64,000 bases of DNA from Mixophyes australis (lineage: Eukaryota; Chordata; Amphibia; Anura; Limnodynastidae): contig JAVHZZ010000071.1 of the NCBI GenBank assembly GCA_036250195.1, forward strand, positions 443,501-507,500, written 5' to 3'. Both the position numbers and the translations under genes were made by a program. Positions within the stretch are counted from its first letter, which is position 1; every line of letters starts with the position of its first letter. Of this stretch, positions 10,138 through 21,000 are shown one piece after another. The notes under the pieces are model-generated. The model was given only the letters and a program-made list of their open reading frames with translations. It ran no database searches and had not been told where the DNA came from.

Positions 10138-10624
10138 TCTGAAAGCCATGAAAAAAGCCTTTACACACTCAAGCCGAAACAAAGCAGCTTCAAACTCATT
10201 TAAAATTTTCCAAGAACATGCACCACATAGCCATATAATCTCTAATTTCCTTGGATATCCTCACAAAATGCATTGCTTTTGTAATCCCAACCATAGCCCT
10301 CTCTAACTTCTGGCAAAAAACCCTACCCATGGGTATCACTCTACAAGCAAAATTAAGCAGGCCAAGCAGTGACTGCACCTGTTTTTACTGCACCTTACAC
10401 TCACCCTGAAATGAATCAATCACACCCCTCAACTTAGCCACTTCCTCCATTGGAAGCTTACAACACCCTGCAACAGTGTCAATTTCAATAACCAGGTATG
10501 ACAATTTCTCGATATGCCTCGTCAACACACCAGAGCGTGACCTTGATGCTGCCAAATCATCTGTAGCCTTATTAGTGATGGCAAACATATCCACAAAACA
10601 ACCTGTGCCTATCTTACCACACAC
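10138..10624 (-). pseudogene. Ngaro-like element A, reverse transcriptase C-terminal part
   Basis: The minus-strand frames read GKIGTGCFVDMFAITNK, then KLSYLVIEIDTVAGCCKLPM, EEVAKLRGVIDSFQGE, KQVQSLLGLLNFACRVIPMG and ISKEIRDYMAMWCMFLENF. This corresponds to the region after the catalytic YxDD box in Ngaro-type reverse transcriptases (palm end and thumb). A stop interrupts VQ*KQVQ, and the N-terminal RT half is missing. The element continues at 7097 and below, beyond the insertion of element B. Confidence 0.75.
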
Positions 10625-10974
10625 CCGGCACCTAATATCTCCCTGACAGCTGTATTGGAACAGCGCACCACATCGTCCCTCAATATCCTGCTTCCTTCAT
10701 TGGAACCAACACCTTCCAACCCCGCCCTATGGCAGGTACTACACAACTTCCTCTCCCGGAGCTTCATCAATCTTGTGTCTGCCCTCCCAGACCTGGCCGG
10801 AACCTCACTCCCAGAGGTAGAAGAGCTGGAATCAGAGCTAGAACCAGATACCCTACTGGCATGCTCACCAACTGACCCACGACTACCACCTTCCACACGT
10901 GATGACGGGCCCACCATGGCCGTAGATGCGGCTTCCGCATAAGAAGCACGCCCAGAACTCTGACCTGATGTCAC
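10609..10974 (-). pseudogene. Ngaro-like element A, gag-like fragment
   Basis: A 121-codon minus-strand frame is rich in Ser, Gly and Arg (SGSSSDSSSSTSGSEVPARS) and contains LCSTCHRAG. It lies 5' of the RT remnant and overlaps it in another frame, consistent with a gag-like ORF fused to RT by a deletion. No domain is diagnostic; the assignment rests on position and composition. Confidence 0.45.
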
Positions 10975-11002
10975 ACAACCAGCCGAACCTGCAGAGGGAG
11001 AA

Positions 11003-11645
11003 TGTCAGGCGCCGTTCCGCACGGCCGCCTGTCTGCTGACAGCGCGTCTGGTTGCATAGCAACCAGACGCATCACTTCCGGATCCCCCTGCCGTCCGACC
11101 TCTGGGTGTGATGACGCGCCCCGTTGCTAGGCAACGGGACGCTATGAAGGATTCCCGGCGGCAGGTATGACAGCGCTGCAGCGCTGATTCTGATTGGGTT
11201 ACCACAGTATTTAAACCTCTTCCTGCCCTCTCACCAGTGCCAGAGTATCAGGTCTTCCTGCCTCCAGCGTTTGTGTATACCAGTTGCTGTATTCGTTCCT
11301 GACTATCCTCGTGCTGCTTGTGACCTTTTGACCCGGACCGTTTGACCACCCCTATTTGGATTCTGCCTTTGTACTGTTCTCCCTGAAAGTTACCGACCCG
11401 GCTTGCCTCACCATTCTTCTGGATTTCCCTTTGTACCTCTTCTACCTGAACGTTGCTGACCCGGCCTGTCTGACACCTCCTTGTATCTCGCTGTGGACTC
11501 TAGGAAGGACCGCCACCTGCGTGTCCCTGCAGCGGAGTCCATACTTCCTTGCGGGGGTTCCTGGTGAATACCAGGGGCACGTTAGACTCCGCGCCTTCCT
11601 CTGAGTTGCGCCAACAACAGCAGGTACCCACTATCAGTCGTGACA
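11003..11645 (+). repeat. 5' LTR of the Sushi-like element
   Basis: 643 bp starting TGTCAGG and ending CGTGACA, the TG...CA form of LTRs. It is GC-rich in the first 200 bp, with a TATA-like TATTTAAA near 11208. The gag start codon follows 13 bp after the LTR end. Only one copy is in the window, so the boundaries are inferred. Confidence 0.65.
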
Positions 11646-11658
11646 GTATACTCTGGCC

Positions 11659-12603
11659 ATGACAACGGAGGGGTCTGGTGAACCGTCTGCTCGAGACCTA
11701 CTCCTGCATTTGGCTCAACGAGTGGAGCAACAAGAAGCAGCCCAAGCGCATCTCCTACAATGTGTCCAAGGGATTGCTACCCGCTTCGATACATTTCAGA
11801 ATGCTTCACCCGCTACACCAGCCATAACCTCTTCTGCATCCACAGCATCCAGTGTGGTTACGGTCTCTACAGCGGCCTCCGGTTTACGCATCCCGACACC
11901 CAAAAAGTTTGACGGTGATCCCAAGAAGTGCAGGGGCTTTCTGAACCAATGTGCCATTCAATTTGAGTGCAACCCAGGGGCCTTTTCTTCAGAACGCACC
12001 AAAGTAGCCTTTCTCATCTCCCTCCTCAGTGGTCAAGCCCTTGCCTGGGCCTCACCTTTATGGGAACAAGGGGGTCCACTTCTTAATAGCTCCAACTCCT
12101 TCATTGAAGCTTTCAGAAAAGTCTTCGATGATCCCGGAAGAGTTGCTTCTGCAGCTACTAGCTTGTTAAACCTCCGCCAAGGTGACCTGTCCGTGGGGCA
12201 ATACGCAGTTCAATTTCGGACCCTGGCTTCCGAGTTAAAATGGAATAACGAAGCACTGGTGGCAACCTTTTGGCAAGGTCTGGTTGACCGGATTAAGGAT
12301 GAGCTAATTTCCAGAGAACTCCCGGCCGAGTTAGATTCCCTCATCTCCATGTGCATAAAGGTGGATTTGCGCTACCAAGAGCGCACGCAGGAACGCTCTC
12401 CTGGCAAACGGTTCATACCACGGTTAGCACCCCAGTTCCAAAATCCCATCCTGCCAGTGGACGAACCAATGCAAGTAGGACGCTCTAAATTATCCCTTGA
12501 AGAGAGGGAGAGACGCTTCAAACAACGCCTGTGTCTGTATTGTGGAGATCCGGGACACCTGCTAAGAGTTTGTCCCAAGAAACCGGGAAACTCTTCCTCC
12601 TAA
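11659..12603 (+). CDS. gag: Gag of the Sushi-like gypsy element
   Basis: 314 codons, open throughout. Gag forms the element's particle and binds its RNA. An N-terminal helical part (LLHLAQRVEQQEAAQAHLLQ) precedes a capsid-like region (RIPTPKKFDGDPKKCRGFLN, then TKVAFLISLLSGQALAWASP and FIEAFRKVFDDPG). The C-terminus carries PMQVGRSKLSLEERERR and a CCHC knuckle, CLYCGDPGHLLRVC. This is the Sushi-ichi type, from which the mammalian PEG10 and RTL/MART genes were domesticated. The start is the first ATG after the LTR. The stop lies 12 bp after the frameshift heptamer. As an element-encoded gene it need not serve the host. Confidence 0.85.
   Translation: MTTEGSGEPSARDLLLHLAQRVEQQEAAQAHLLQCVQGIATRFDTFQNASPATPAITSSASTASSVVTVSTAASGLRIPTPKKFDGDPKKCRGFLNQCAIQFECNPGAFSSERTKVAFLISLLSGQALAWASPLWEQGGPLLNSSNSFIEAFRKVFDDPGRVASAATSLLNLRQGDLSVGQYAVQFRTLASELKWNNEALVATFWQGLVDRIKDELISRELPAELDSLISMCIKVDLRYQERTQERSPGKRFIPRLAPQFQNPILPVDEPMQVGRSKLSLEERERRFKQRLCLYCGDPGHLLRVCPKKPGNSSS
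12585..12591 (+). promoter_or_regulatory. -1 ribosomal frameshift site GGGAAAC
   Basis: In the gag frame the codons are CCG GGA AAC, so G-GGA-AAC fits the X-XXY-YYZ slippery pattern. A -1 slip leads straight into the open pol frame (LFLLNGGGEAVLG). The same heptamer is known as the frameshift site of PEG10. A structured 3' stimulator was not examined. Confidence 0.75.
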
Positions 12604-14351
12604 ACGGTGGCGGGGAGGCCGTTTTAGGAGAATCCACAGTTGCTCCCTATTCTAAAGAAAATTCCCCAGAATTTCAGATGGCTGTCATCCTGAGCACCCC
12701 CAAGGGTACCTTTTCCACCACGGCCTTTGTGGACTCCGGCTCCTCCGGGAACTTCATTTCGGCGGATCTAGCTTCGCAGCTCCAAATACCTTTAAACCCA
12801 TTGCCTCAACCGTTATCTCTGACGGCAGTCGACGGTAGTCGTGTCACCCACGGCTCCATCTCCTCCGTGACTTCTCCTGTTCGGTTGATGGTAGGAGTAC
12901 TTCATAGCGAGATGATCCAACTTTTGGTGTTGCCGAGGTCCATTAATCCCCTCATCTTGGGGCTACCGTGGCTGAGAAAGCATTCTCCTCAGATGGATTG
13001 GGACCACGCTCAAGTTATGTCGTGGGGTTCAGGATGTCGCTTTGAATGTCTGTCTAGAGTCTTGCCTTCAAAATGTCAAGTAATGGCTCATTCCGAGCTA
13101 ACCCATCTTCCTGAGGCCTATATGGAATTCCAAGATGTATTCAGTAAGGTGGAAGCGGAGATCTTGCCTCCTCATCGTCCCTGGGATTGCGCTATTGTTT
13201 TATCTCCTGACCAACCCATCCCCAAAGGGCGGACCTACCCTTTATCTCGTCCAGAGACGTCAGCCATGTCTCAATATATTTCGAAAAACCTGAAACGGGG
13301 ATTTATCCGCAAATCCACTTCCCCAGCGGGTGCAGGGTTTTTTTTCGTTAAGAAGAAGGATGGGTCTCTTCGGCCTTGTATTGATTATCGTCCTCTCAAC
13401 CGCATCACTGTCAAAAATCGATATCCACTACCTCTCATCTCCGACCTCTTTGACAAACTCAGTGGATCTCAATTTTTTTCCAAATTAGATCTCCGTGGGG
13501 CCTATAATTTGATTCGCATCAAGAAGGGGGACGAATGGAAAACGGCCTTTAACACCAGAGATGGACATTTCGAGTACCTGGTGATGCCCTTCGGCCTCTG
13601 CAACGCCCCAGCCATCTTCCAAACCTTTGTTAACGATATCTTTCATGACCTGTTATACACTTCTGTGGTAGTGTATTTAGACGATATATTAATATTTTCT
13701 AAAGATCTGAAAACTCATCGGGAACAAGTAAAGGAGGTCTTACGTAGACTCCGGAAACATCACCTCTACTGCAAGCTTGAGAAATGTGTGTTTGAGATTA
13801 GCCAGGTACCTTTTCTTGGTTTCATTGTGTCGGGTCAAGGTCTTTGTATGGATCCCACCAAGGTGTCAGCTATTCTGGACTGGCCTCAGCCACAAGGCCT
13901 TAAAGCGATTCAAAGGTTCATTGGCTTTGCAAACTATTATCGCCAATTTATTCAGGGATTCTCCACCATTATAGCTCCCATTACAGCTTTAACCAGGAAG
14001 ACTGCCAACCCCAGGGTTTGGTCCTCGGAAGCCATGTCTGCCTTCATAACCTTAAAGAAAGCATTTTCTTCAGCTCCAGTTCTGTCCCAGCCAGATCAAG
14101 AACGACCTTTCTTCTTAGAGGTAGATGCATCCTCTGTAGGCATTGGGGCGGTGCTTTTTCAAGAGTCTCCTGCTGGCTCACACAACCCGTGTGGGTTTTT
14201 CTCCAGACGATTTCTTCCAAGTGAATGTAATTATGGAATAGGGGACAAGGAGTTACTGGCCATCAAGGCGGCTCTGGAGGAATGGCGACATCTGTTGGAG
14301 GGGGCTATATTTCCTGTTACTGTGTTTACAGACCATCGGAACCTAGCCTAA
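12585..14351 (+). pseudogene. pol: Pol of the Sushi-like gypsy element (protease, RT, partial RNase H)
   Basis: Entered by -1 frameshift from gag. An aspartic protease is marked by VDSGSSGNFISADL and LILGLPWLRKHSPQMDW. The reverse transcriptase follows with FFFVKKKDGSLRPCIDYRPL, SKLDLRGAYNLIRIKKGDEW, LVMPFGLCNAPAIFQ and the catalytic VVYLDDILIFS. RNase H begins with FFLEVDASSVGIGAVL and runs to FTDHRNLA, where a stop and loss of homology end the element. The frame is open for about 590 codons, but the rest of RNase H and the integrase are missing, so the copy cannot move alone. Confidence 0.85.
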
Positions 14352-14540
14352 CCGACCGCGACTGGACCTGCTCGCTGACCTGGGTCAACTAAATTTGAGG
14401 CAATCGTGCAGGGGACACTCGATGACCTGCCAGGGAGGACGCATGATCCTGCCCTGAACCTGACCCGCCAGTCACCTTAACCTTTTCATCTACATGCACC
14501 CTCAGTGTTTATATCACTACTAATCCCAGCCCTCTTACTC
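14351..14540 (-). mobile_element. Probable 5' remnant of Ngaro-like element A
   Basis: After the gypsy break the composition changes. Near 14500 there is a 19-bp exact match (CCCTCAGTGTTTATATCAC) to the outer part of the Ngaro A repeats at 7720 and 10090. This fits the 5' end of element A being pushed here by the gypsy insertion. The match is short and the intervening 130 bp are unassigned. Confidence 0.4.
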
Positions 14541-15260
14541 TTATAATAATTTTTTTGTTTTTTTTGTTTTTTTGTAACTACCAATATTTTAAGCATATTA
14601 CATAAACATCTATATCTGTATATCTAAATTAAACAATTAGATCTATATATTTATATATCTATATATCTATATGAAACATCTGGTGTTAAATCAGCAACAG
14701 TGTCCATCTTTCCGTGCTCATGAACAGGGGAAATGTCTTGCACTGACGGATACAGTCACCAGTCCTCTTCTATCAGATAATTTCATGTTTCTAATACATT
14801 TGTAGTATGTGCAGGTTTTATATGAAGAATTAAAGATCTCTGGTAGATTTGGTTAAATCCATACTTAAGACCACTAATTTATGTAAATATATTGTATCTT
14901 TAGATGGCTGATGGTGAAGGAAAGAGTAAAACTAGAAGACTTATGTTACAGCTATATTTCTAAATGTGGAAAATGTATTATATGTAAAATATATTGATGT
15001 ACAGAATCCTGAATTTGGATTAAAATGTGGATAATTCCTAGCAGGTTTAGGAAGATTTGTGTTCAGTTGAATCCTTGGGATTCAGCCAACAGAATCTGAT
15101 TATTATTTTCTTGGTGTATATATGTGTAGAACATTGTGGATAGTGCATCAGTACAATATAGGTGTTTCCTAGGTTAGTATGTGTAGAATCAGACTATGTA
15201 ACAACTTAACCCTTCAGTGCAAGACATGAGCTCACCCTGTATGCCGCATGATGGTATGTC
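14541..15260. other. AT-rich spacer, nothing recognised
   Basis: AT-rich DNA with short T and TA runs and no coding or repeat structure that I can name. It would contain the 3' UTR of the proposed minus-strand gene ending at 15261. I did not find a clear AATAAA on that strand. Confidence 0.4.
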
Positions 15261-15647
15261 TCAGTTCCCAGCGCTGCCATTGTCTTGGTTTCCACTGATG
15301 TTGCTCGCAGAAACCACCCTTCCACATCTTTTACGAATCCACCTCCACAGGGACTGAAGACGAGATCTCCGGGGGCCAGATGTTTGCTGTTGCCTCCGCT
15401 GCTGCTGGTCTGCTGGAAGGCAGCACCATGAGCACAAACAGAAGAATGAAAAATCTGCTTGTGCATCATTCTCGATGGTGATCTCTCTTGTGTCCACCTG
15501 CGGTGATGTAGTGATGACCACGGGAACGGAAGAAGGGATGTTGTCAATTGAGGCATGCGGTCTTTCTGGTGGGGATGGTGTACAGTCTGAGACCAAGCTG
15601 CATAGAGCATGAAGACGTTCTGTTGCTGTCTGTTTCTCATGTGTATT
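15261..15647 (-). CDS. Proposed gene, terminal exon 8
   Basis: CCCCTACAG is a good acceptor and is followed by 128 codons and a TGA. Segments in order are a Ser/Pro-rich part (SDCTPSPPERPHASI), a Val/Thr-rich part (VPVVITTSPQVDTREITIEN), the Cys-rich hydrophobic FSFFCLCSWCCLPADQQQ, a Gln/Arg stretch and WRWIRKRCGRV. The Cys/hydrophobic stretch is short for a membrane span and could be a membrane-anchor-like segment. The frame is the longest ordinary ORF of the region and is higher in GC than its flanks. Confidence 0.5.
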   Translation of the reverse strand, partial: NTHEKQTATERLHALCSLVSDCTPSPPERPHASIDNIPSSVPVVITTSPQVDTREITIENDAQADFSFFCLCSWCCLPADQQQRRQQQTSGPRRSRLQSLWRWIRKRCGRVVSASNISGNQDNGSAGN

Positions 15648-18016
15648 CTGTAGGGGAAAAAAGTTTGAGTCCAAGCCTGCTAAGAAAACTGATACTGATC
15701 TTAGTAAATGTAACAAGGATTAGTTATTATCGCAGGCCTGGATGTTCTATGGGGGAATTTAATTGGCAGCGTTACTCGTGAGAATAACGCAGCCCACGCC
15801 CTATTATCGTTAGTACGATAATTTTAACGCGGCTCTCTACTCAAGGCTTTCAGAGCTGCAGGCGAAAATCAATGTTGAGATTACTGTACTAACGGTAATA
15901 ATGTGCACTATTACCGTAGTAACATTAATAGTGCAAGGAACGCGTTATTCTCACGAGTAATGCTGTCAATTGAATTCCCTCCTCTGAATGTAACTTAATT
16001 AAAGAGCACAAATTGTGCGGACATAATGAATTTTACCAGCTTCCTTCACCATTATGTGTTCTAATAAAGTCATGTGATGAACTACAGAAGCTCTAAGGCT
16101 CATATACAAACATCAAAACATTCAGTTGCTTCCCTAAAAGCAGCTTCTCCTCCCAAACTAGCTCATTAAAATAACAGTGCAAAACTAGACACAGTTGTAC
16201 GCCTTATCTGCACTTAGCAAAGCCGCCCCCTGATCTATCTGTTTCCTCCAATCAGACCTTTTGCAGAGGATAATAGAATCCATCTAAATATGAAGTCAAA
16301 AAGCCACCATACCTCATTGATGGGAACTTCACATCCAGCATCTTCAGTTGTCTTCACTTCATCAGATGCTGAGAATTCTGACTGTTGATAAAATGTATGC
16401 ATATGAAAAGAATGACTACACAATGGGGTAAACCATGTACACAGGTACAATATCCTAACCATGAAGCAACCATTAGTTTTACGCAATTCACTCCTGGGGC
16501 TGCATGTGCATTAAGTTGTTTTGTTTTTTTAAGCTGATGGAGATATCACAGATGAGCTGTAACTTGCAGTAACCAATCATAACAAGACATTCCCAGTAGT
16601 AGAAGTAGACGGCATTGGACAGAAATTAAAAAGAGGACATATAGATAGCAGAATGTCAGCTTAATAAAAGAAACAGGTAGACAAAGCCAAAAGGACATGC
16701 GCATGGTTTAACAAACAAGGCAGATTATATTTGTGTTGCGTCTGTTATATTAATCTACATGCGGAAGCCAAATACCAATAATGGACTGAAATTTTAGGAG
16801 CTACAGCCAAAGATACATTCCTAGTACTCGTAAAACAGGATAGCACTTCACGTGAACCAAACAAATGAGAAGACCATCCCCAGACTAATAGTAGGATATC
16901 ATAGTAGCTGATAGTGTAATTTAGCAGATATTTACAAACATTGCATGAAATGGGAAACCCTCAGGAATCAAACACTCGATCCTAAAGAGATCAATTTTAT
17001 CAGGAGGTAGAAGATTTCCCGATGTCCAGCTCTACTCCTGGGCTTTGTGTTGACTTTTGCTACCTCTGGTACTATCATCTCATCATTTATTTATATAGCG
17101 CCAGCATATTCCATAGTGCTTTACAAATGGATACAAACACAGTAATAAAACAGTACTGGGTAATACAGACAGACAGAGAAGTAAGAGGACCCTGCTCACA
17201 AGCTTACAACCTATGGGACAATGTAAGTTTGATACATGAGGTTAAGTGCTATATATTGTATATTGGTCAGATTGCAACTGTAAAAAGTGCTCAGTGGGCT
17301 ATATGATCCAGTCACACAGCAATGTTGGTCAGGGGGTCAGAGAGATAGAGATGGGATGTGGGGAATAAAGGATAGTTTTGAGCCAAAGATCACACCTAGG
17401 CAGCAAGTGTGGGGTAGGATATTTTGTCATGTTCTCAACAGAAATCTAAATGTTTTGCAAGCCCAGATATAAAAATTACTAATATAAGCATAAGCATAAT
17501 AGAAATCTGATTTTTCCACATATCCTCTGCTGTACCTGGTATCTGATCTGGATTCCATTTTTCTGCCCCACCCCTCCACCCAGCTTGCTGTTGCTTTAGA
17601 CCTCCCACCGCCACCACCACCAAGGCCCAATGGCCTCAACTTCAATTATGTTCCATCTGTGTAAAATTAATATAATGTGAAGTGGTCACTGATGGGAAGA
17701 CTTATATTTTTAGAAAGTTGTATCTTAGTAAATACCTCCGAGCTGTTATCCAGATAAAATCCTGGGGGCGGTGACTCCAGTCTTGGTGCGCACTAATAGG
17801 ACAACAAGGAGCAGAAAAAGTAAATGTTATTACAGAGAGAGAATATGGGTTTTTAAAATGAATACAGAGAAAATCCAGTGAATTGTTATAACAAGAGTAG
17901 GAGTTACTAGGGTCTAGGATGATATTGCAAATTTGAATTTATGTAAATTTTACATTTCATACATAGATTACTACATTACTACATTATTATTATTATATAT
18001 ATATATATATATATAT

Positions 18017-18063
<47 letters not shown>

Positions 18064-21000
18064 CATACATGACATTTAATAGTGTATTATTGTAGTAGGT
18101 TTAGAACTATGTGACTTAGTAACTCTCTCCCTGAATGATGGCTCTGTGCTGTTAACGTTAGACCATAGGGCCCCCCTCTCTTAAGTACCCTGGGCCACCC
18201 AAATCCTTAATCTAACTCTGCCTCCTTTGCTTCATTCACAATATGATGACAGCAGGTCAACCAGATCTTATGAGTAATGACCTCAAAGTCCGAAAAATGT
18301 CACCTGACTGCCCAACTTCTTATGTCTTTAAAGCAAGAAAGAGTGACCTGTATAATTCTCTTATCTTAGAAGTTCCTGGGTGCAGATTGCTGCCATGTGC
18401 TTCTCTATAGGAGGCACTGGCCTGGCCCTGTGTTTCTGCACTGGGTGGAGTAACTTGCCCTTAAACATCATACTATCACCATCACCATACTATCACCATG
18501 GTCAGGTATTGAGGCATCACTGTCAGTCATCCAGCAGTGCACCATGGCCACATAACAAGCACTCTCTGTATGGAACCTTTTCTTATTCAATTTGATTCCA
18601 GAGAACTCTATTATAGATGTGAGATCTCTGTTCTCAAACATCTTTCCCCATAGTGGCCTTATGAACTGTCAGATCTATTCAGGTCGAAATGATCTACTGA
18701 AGGAGATTACTTTACACCTCATCCACTCATACTCATACAAGTGGGTGAGTAAGAAGAAGACAGAATATTTTATACATTGTGATGACTGGGCAGCATAGTT
18801 TTATCAGGTGCAGATATAGAAATTATTCATATTAACAGGAGCATAATAGATATCTGATATGTACACATTGCTGTAGACCACCCACCACCAAACCATCACC
18901 AACCAGCAAGGCCCATGACCTCAACCATATTCCATCTGTGTTAAATAAATATAATATGGAGAGTCTACTGATGGGAAGACTTATATTTTAAAAAGTTGTA
19001 TATCTAGAACATACCTTAAAGGTGTAATTCAGAAGATATTTTTCTAAAGCTGTATCCGGTGTTGGTGCACAACACTAAGAAAACAGGATGCAGAAAAAGT
19101 AAATGTCATTATAAACATGAGACATCTCTGTTCTCAAACATCATTCACCAAAATGACCTCACAGACCGGTGGGAATATTCAGATCTAACTGATCTACTCT
19201 TGTAGATTATGTTACACCTCTTCCATTCATACGTATACAAGTAAGTGGAAGGGAGTTCTATGAATCCAGGAAAAGAAAGAAAACGGGAGACAGTATATTT
19301 CGGTCATTGTGACGACTGAACAGGATAGTTTTCTCAAGGTCAGATATAGAAATGACCCATATTAGCAGACAGATAATAGAGATCGGATGTTTGCATCTGG
19401 TACCTGAGAAGTACTGGATTTCATCTTTGCTCCAGCCCTCCACCCAGCTCGCTGTTGGTGTAGACCACCCACCGCTAACAAGCCCCATCAACCTCAACCA
19501 TATTCAATCTGTGAAGAGTCCGCTGATGGGAAGATTTATATGTTTAGAAAGCTGTATACCTAGACATAACTTACCGCCAAGCTGGAATCCAAATGTACTC
19601 CTGGAGGTGCTGATCCGGGGCTTGATACATCTTCCTAAGACAATCGGGGGCAATAAAAGTAATTGTCATTACAAACATATTGTAGGAGGAAGTATATGGG
19701 TTTTAAAAATGAAAGTCTCTCAACACATGGCTTCAACCTCAAACATATGCCATTGGTGTAAAATAAATAAATATAAAATGAAGAGTCCGCTGATGGGAAG
19801 ACTTATATCTTTAGAAAGTTATATATGTAGAAAATACCTCCGAGCTGGAGCCCATATAAAATACCCGCGGTGGTGACTGCGGTCTTGATACACTCTCCTA
19901 AGACAACCGGGAACATAAAAAGTAAATATGGTTAACCCCAGATATGTGATGCTCGCCTATACAGTCTGTCCTATTTCCTAAATGAGTTGCATCTACCATT
20001 AACTTATACAAGTTGAGAATGTTACATTTTAGCAGATACACAGATCACGCCGGGGTTCTCCTTTAAAAATTGCCATCTTAATTGCCAGCAGCACCTAGTC
20101 CCAGATGTGACTGTATGCAGGGGCCCCCGGCTCCCCTAAGTATGACAGCGTTATTACGTCACGTCCAGGGGCATCCCTGCACACACTGCGTGAACAGGTG
20201 CTGGACACAAGAGAGACGAAAAAAGAGAGAAACCCTAAAATAATTATATCATTAAGGGGGCACTATTATAATTTATAATCATCAAGGGGGCACTAATAAT
20301 AATTAATATCATTTAGGGATTAATTATGAACAACAAGGGGGCAATCATTTTAATTACACTCATCCAGGGGACTGGATTTCATTTTTTGTCTTACCACACC
20401 ACACAGTTTGATGTTGCTGTAGACCACCCACCATCACATCACCACCAGGACCTATGGCTTCAACCTCAACCATATACCATTGGTGTAAAATAAGTAAATA
20501 TAAAATGAAGAGTCCACTGATGGGAAGACTTATATCTTTAGAAAGTTATATATGTAGAAAATACCTCCGAGCTGGAGCCCACATAAAATCCCTGTGGTGG
20601 TGACTTCGGGCTTGATACACTCTCCTAAGACAACCGGGAAAATAAAAAGTAAATGTCATTACAAACATACTGTAGGAGGGAAACAAATGAATGACTCTCA
20701 ATACAAAGGAAAGCCAGTGAATTGGAATAACATGGACAGAGGTTACTAGAGACTATTAATACATTTCAACTTTGAATTTAAGTGATGAAATTTACATGAT
20801 ACTGGTATAAAAATGACTGCTGATTCATACCACAGGCTCTTTGCAAGATGGATGTTAAAGAAACATTGGTGGGAATAACTGGTACCTGGACCACTACCTG
20901 GTGAGGATCATATTAGGGAAACATGAGAACCTTGAAGAGGAGGCTCATATAGGGCCTGATTCAAGTCCGAACGCAACTTGCACCTAACTTGCTCTTAAGA

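Larger units (their letters stand above)
11003..14350 (+). mobile_element. Sushi/PEG10-like gypsy retrotransposon, 3' truncated
   Basis: A 5' LTR (11003-11645) is followed at once by gag and a -1-shifted pol ORF. The element stops abruptly inside the RNase H region near 14350. No integrase, no 3' LTR and no target-site duplication can be found. It sits inside Ngaro element A, whose 5' sequence seems to resume at 14351-14540. Intact gag and pol frames up to the break point to a fairly recent insertion. Confidence 0.8.
17465..20700. repeat. Diverged intronic tandem modules carrying the repeat exons
   Basis: About five related modules at roughly 17465, 18815, 19335, 19735 and 20360. Each combines an ATATAGAAAT...ATAATAGA start, a CCACCCAGC...CCACC pyrimidine-rich middle, a CTGATGGGAAGACTTATAT segment and one small exon. 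Between 18600-18830 and 19120-19345 a further block is duplicated. The modules show that exon and intron were copied together. Confidence 0.7.
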
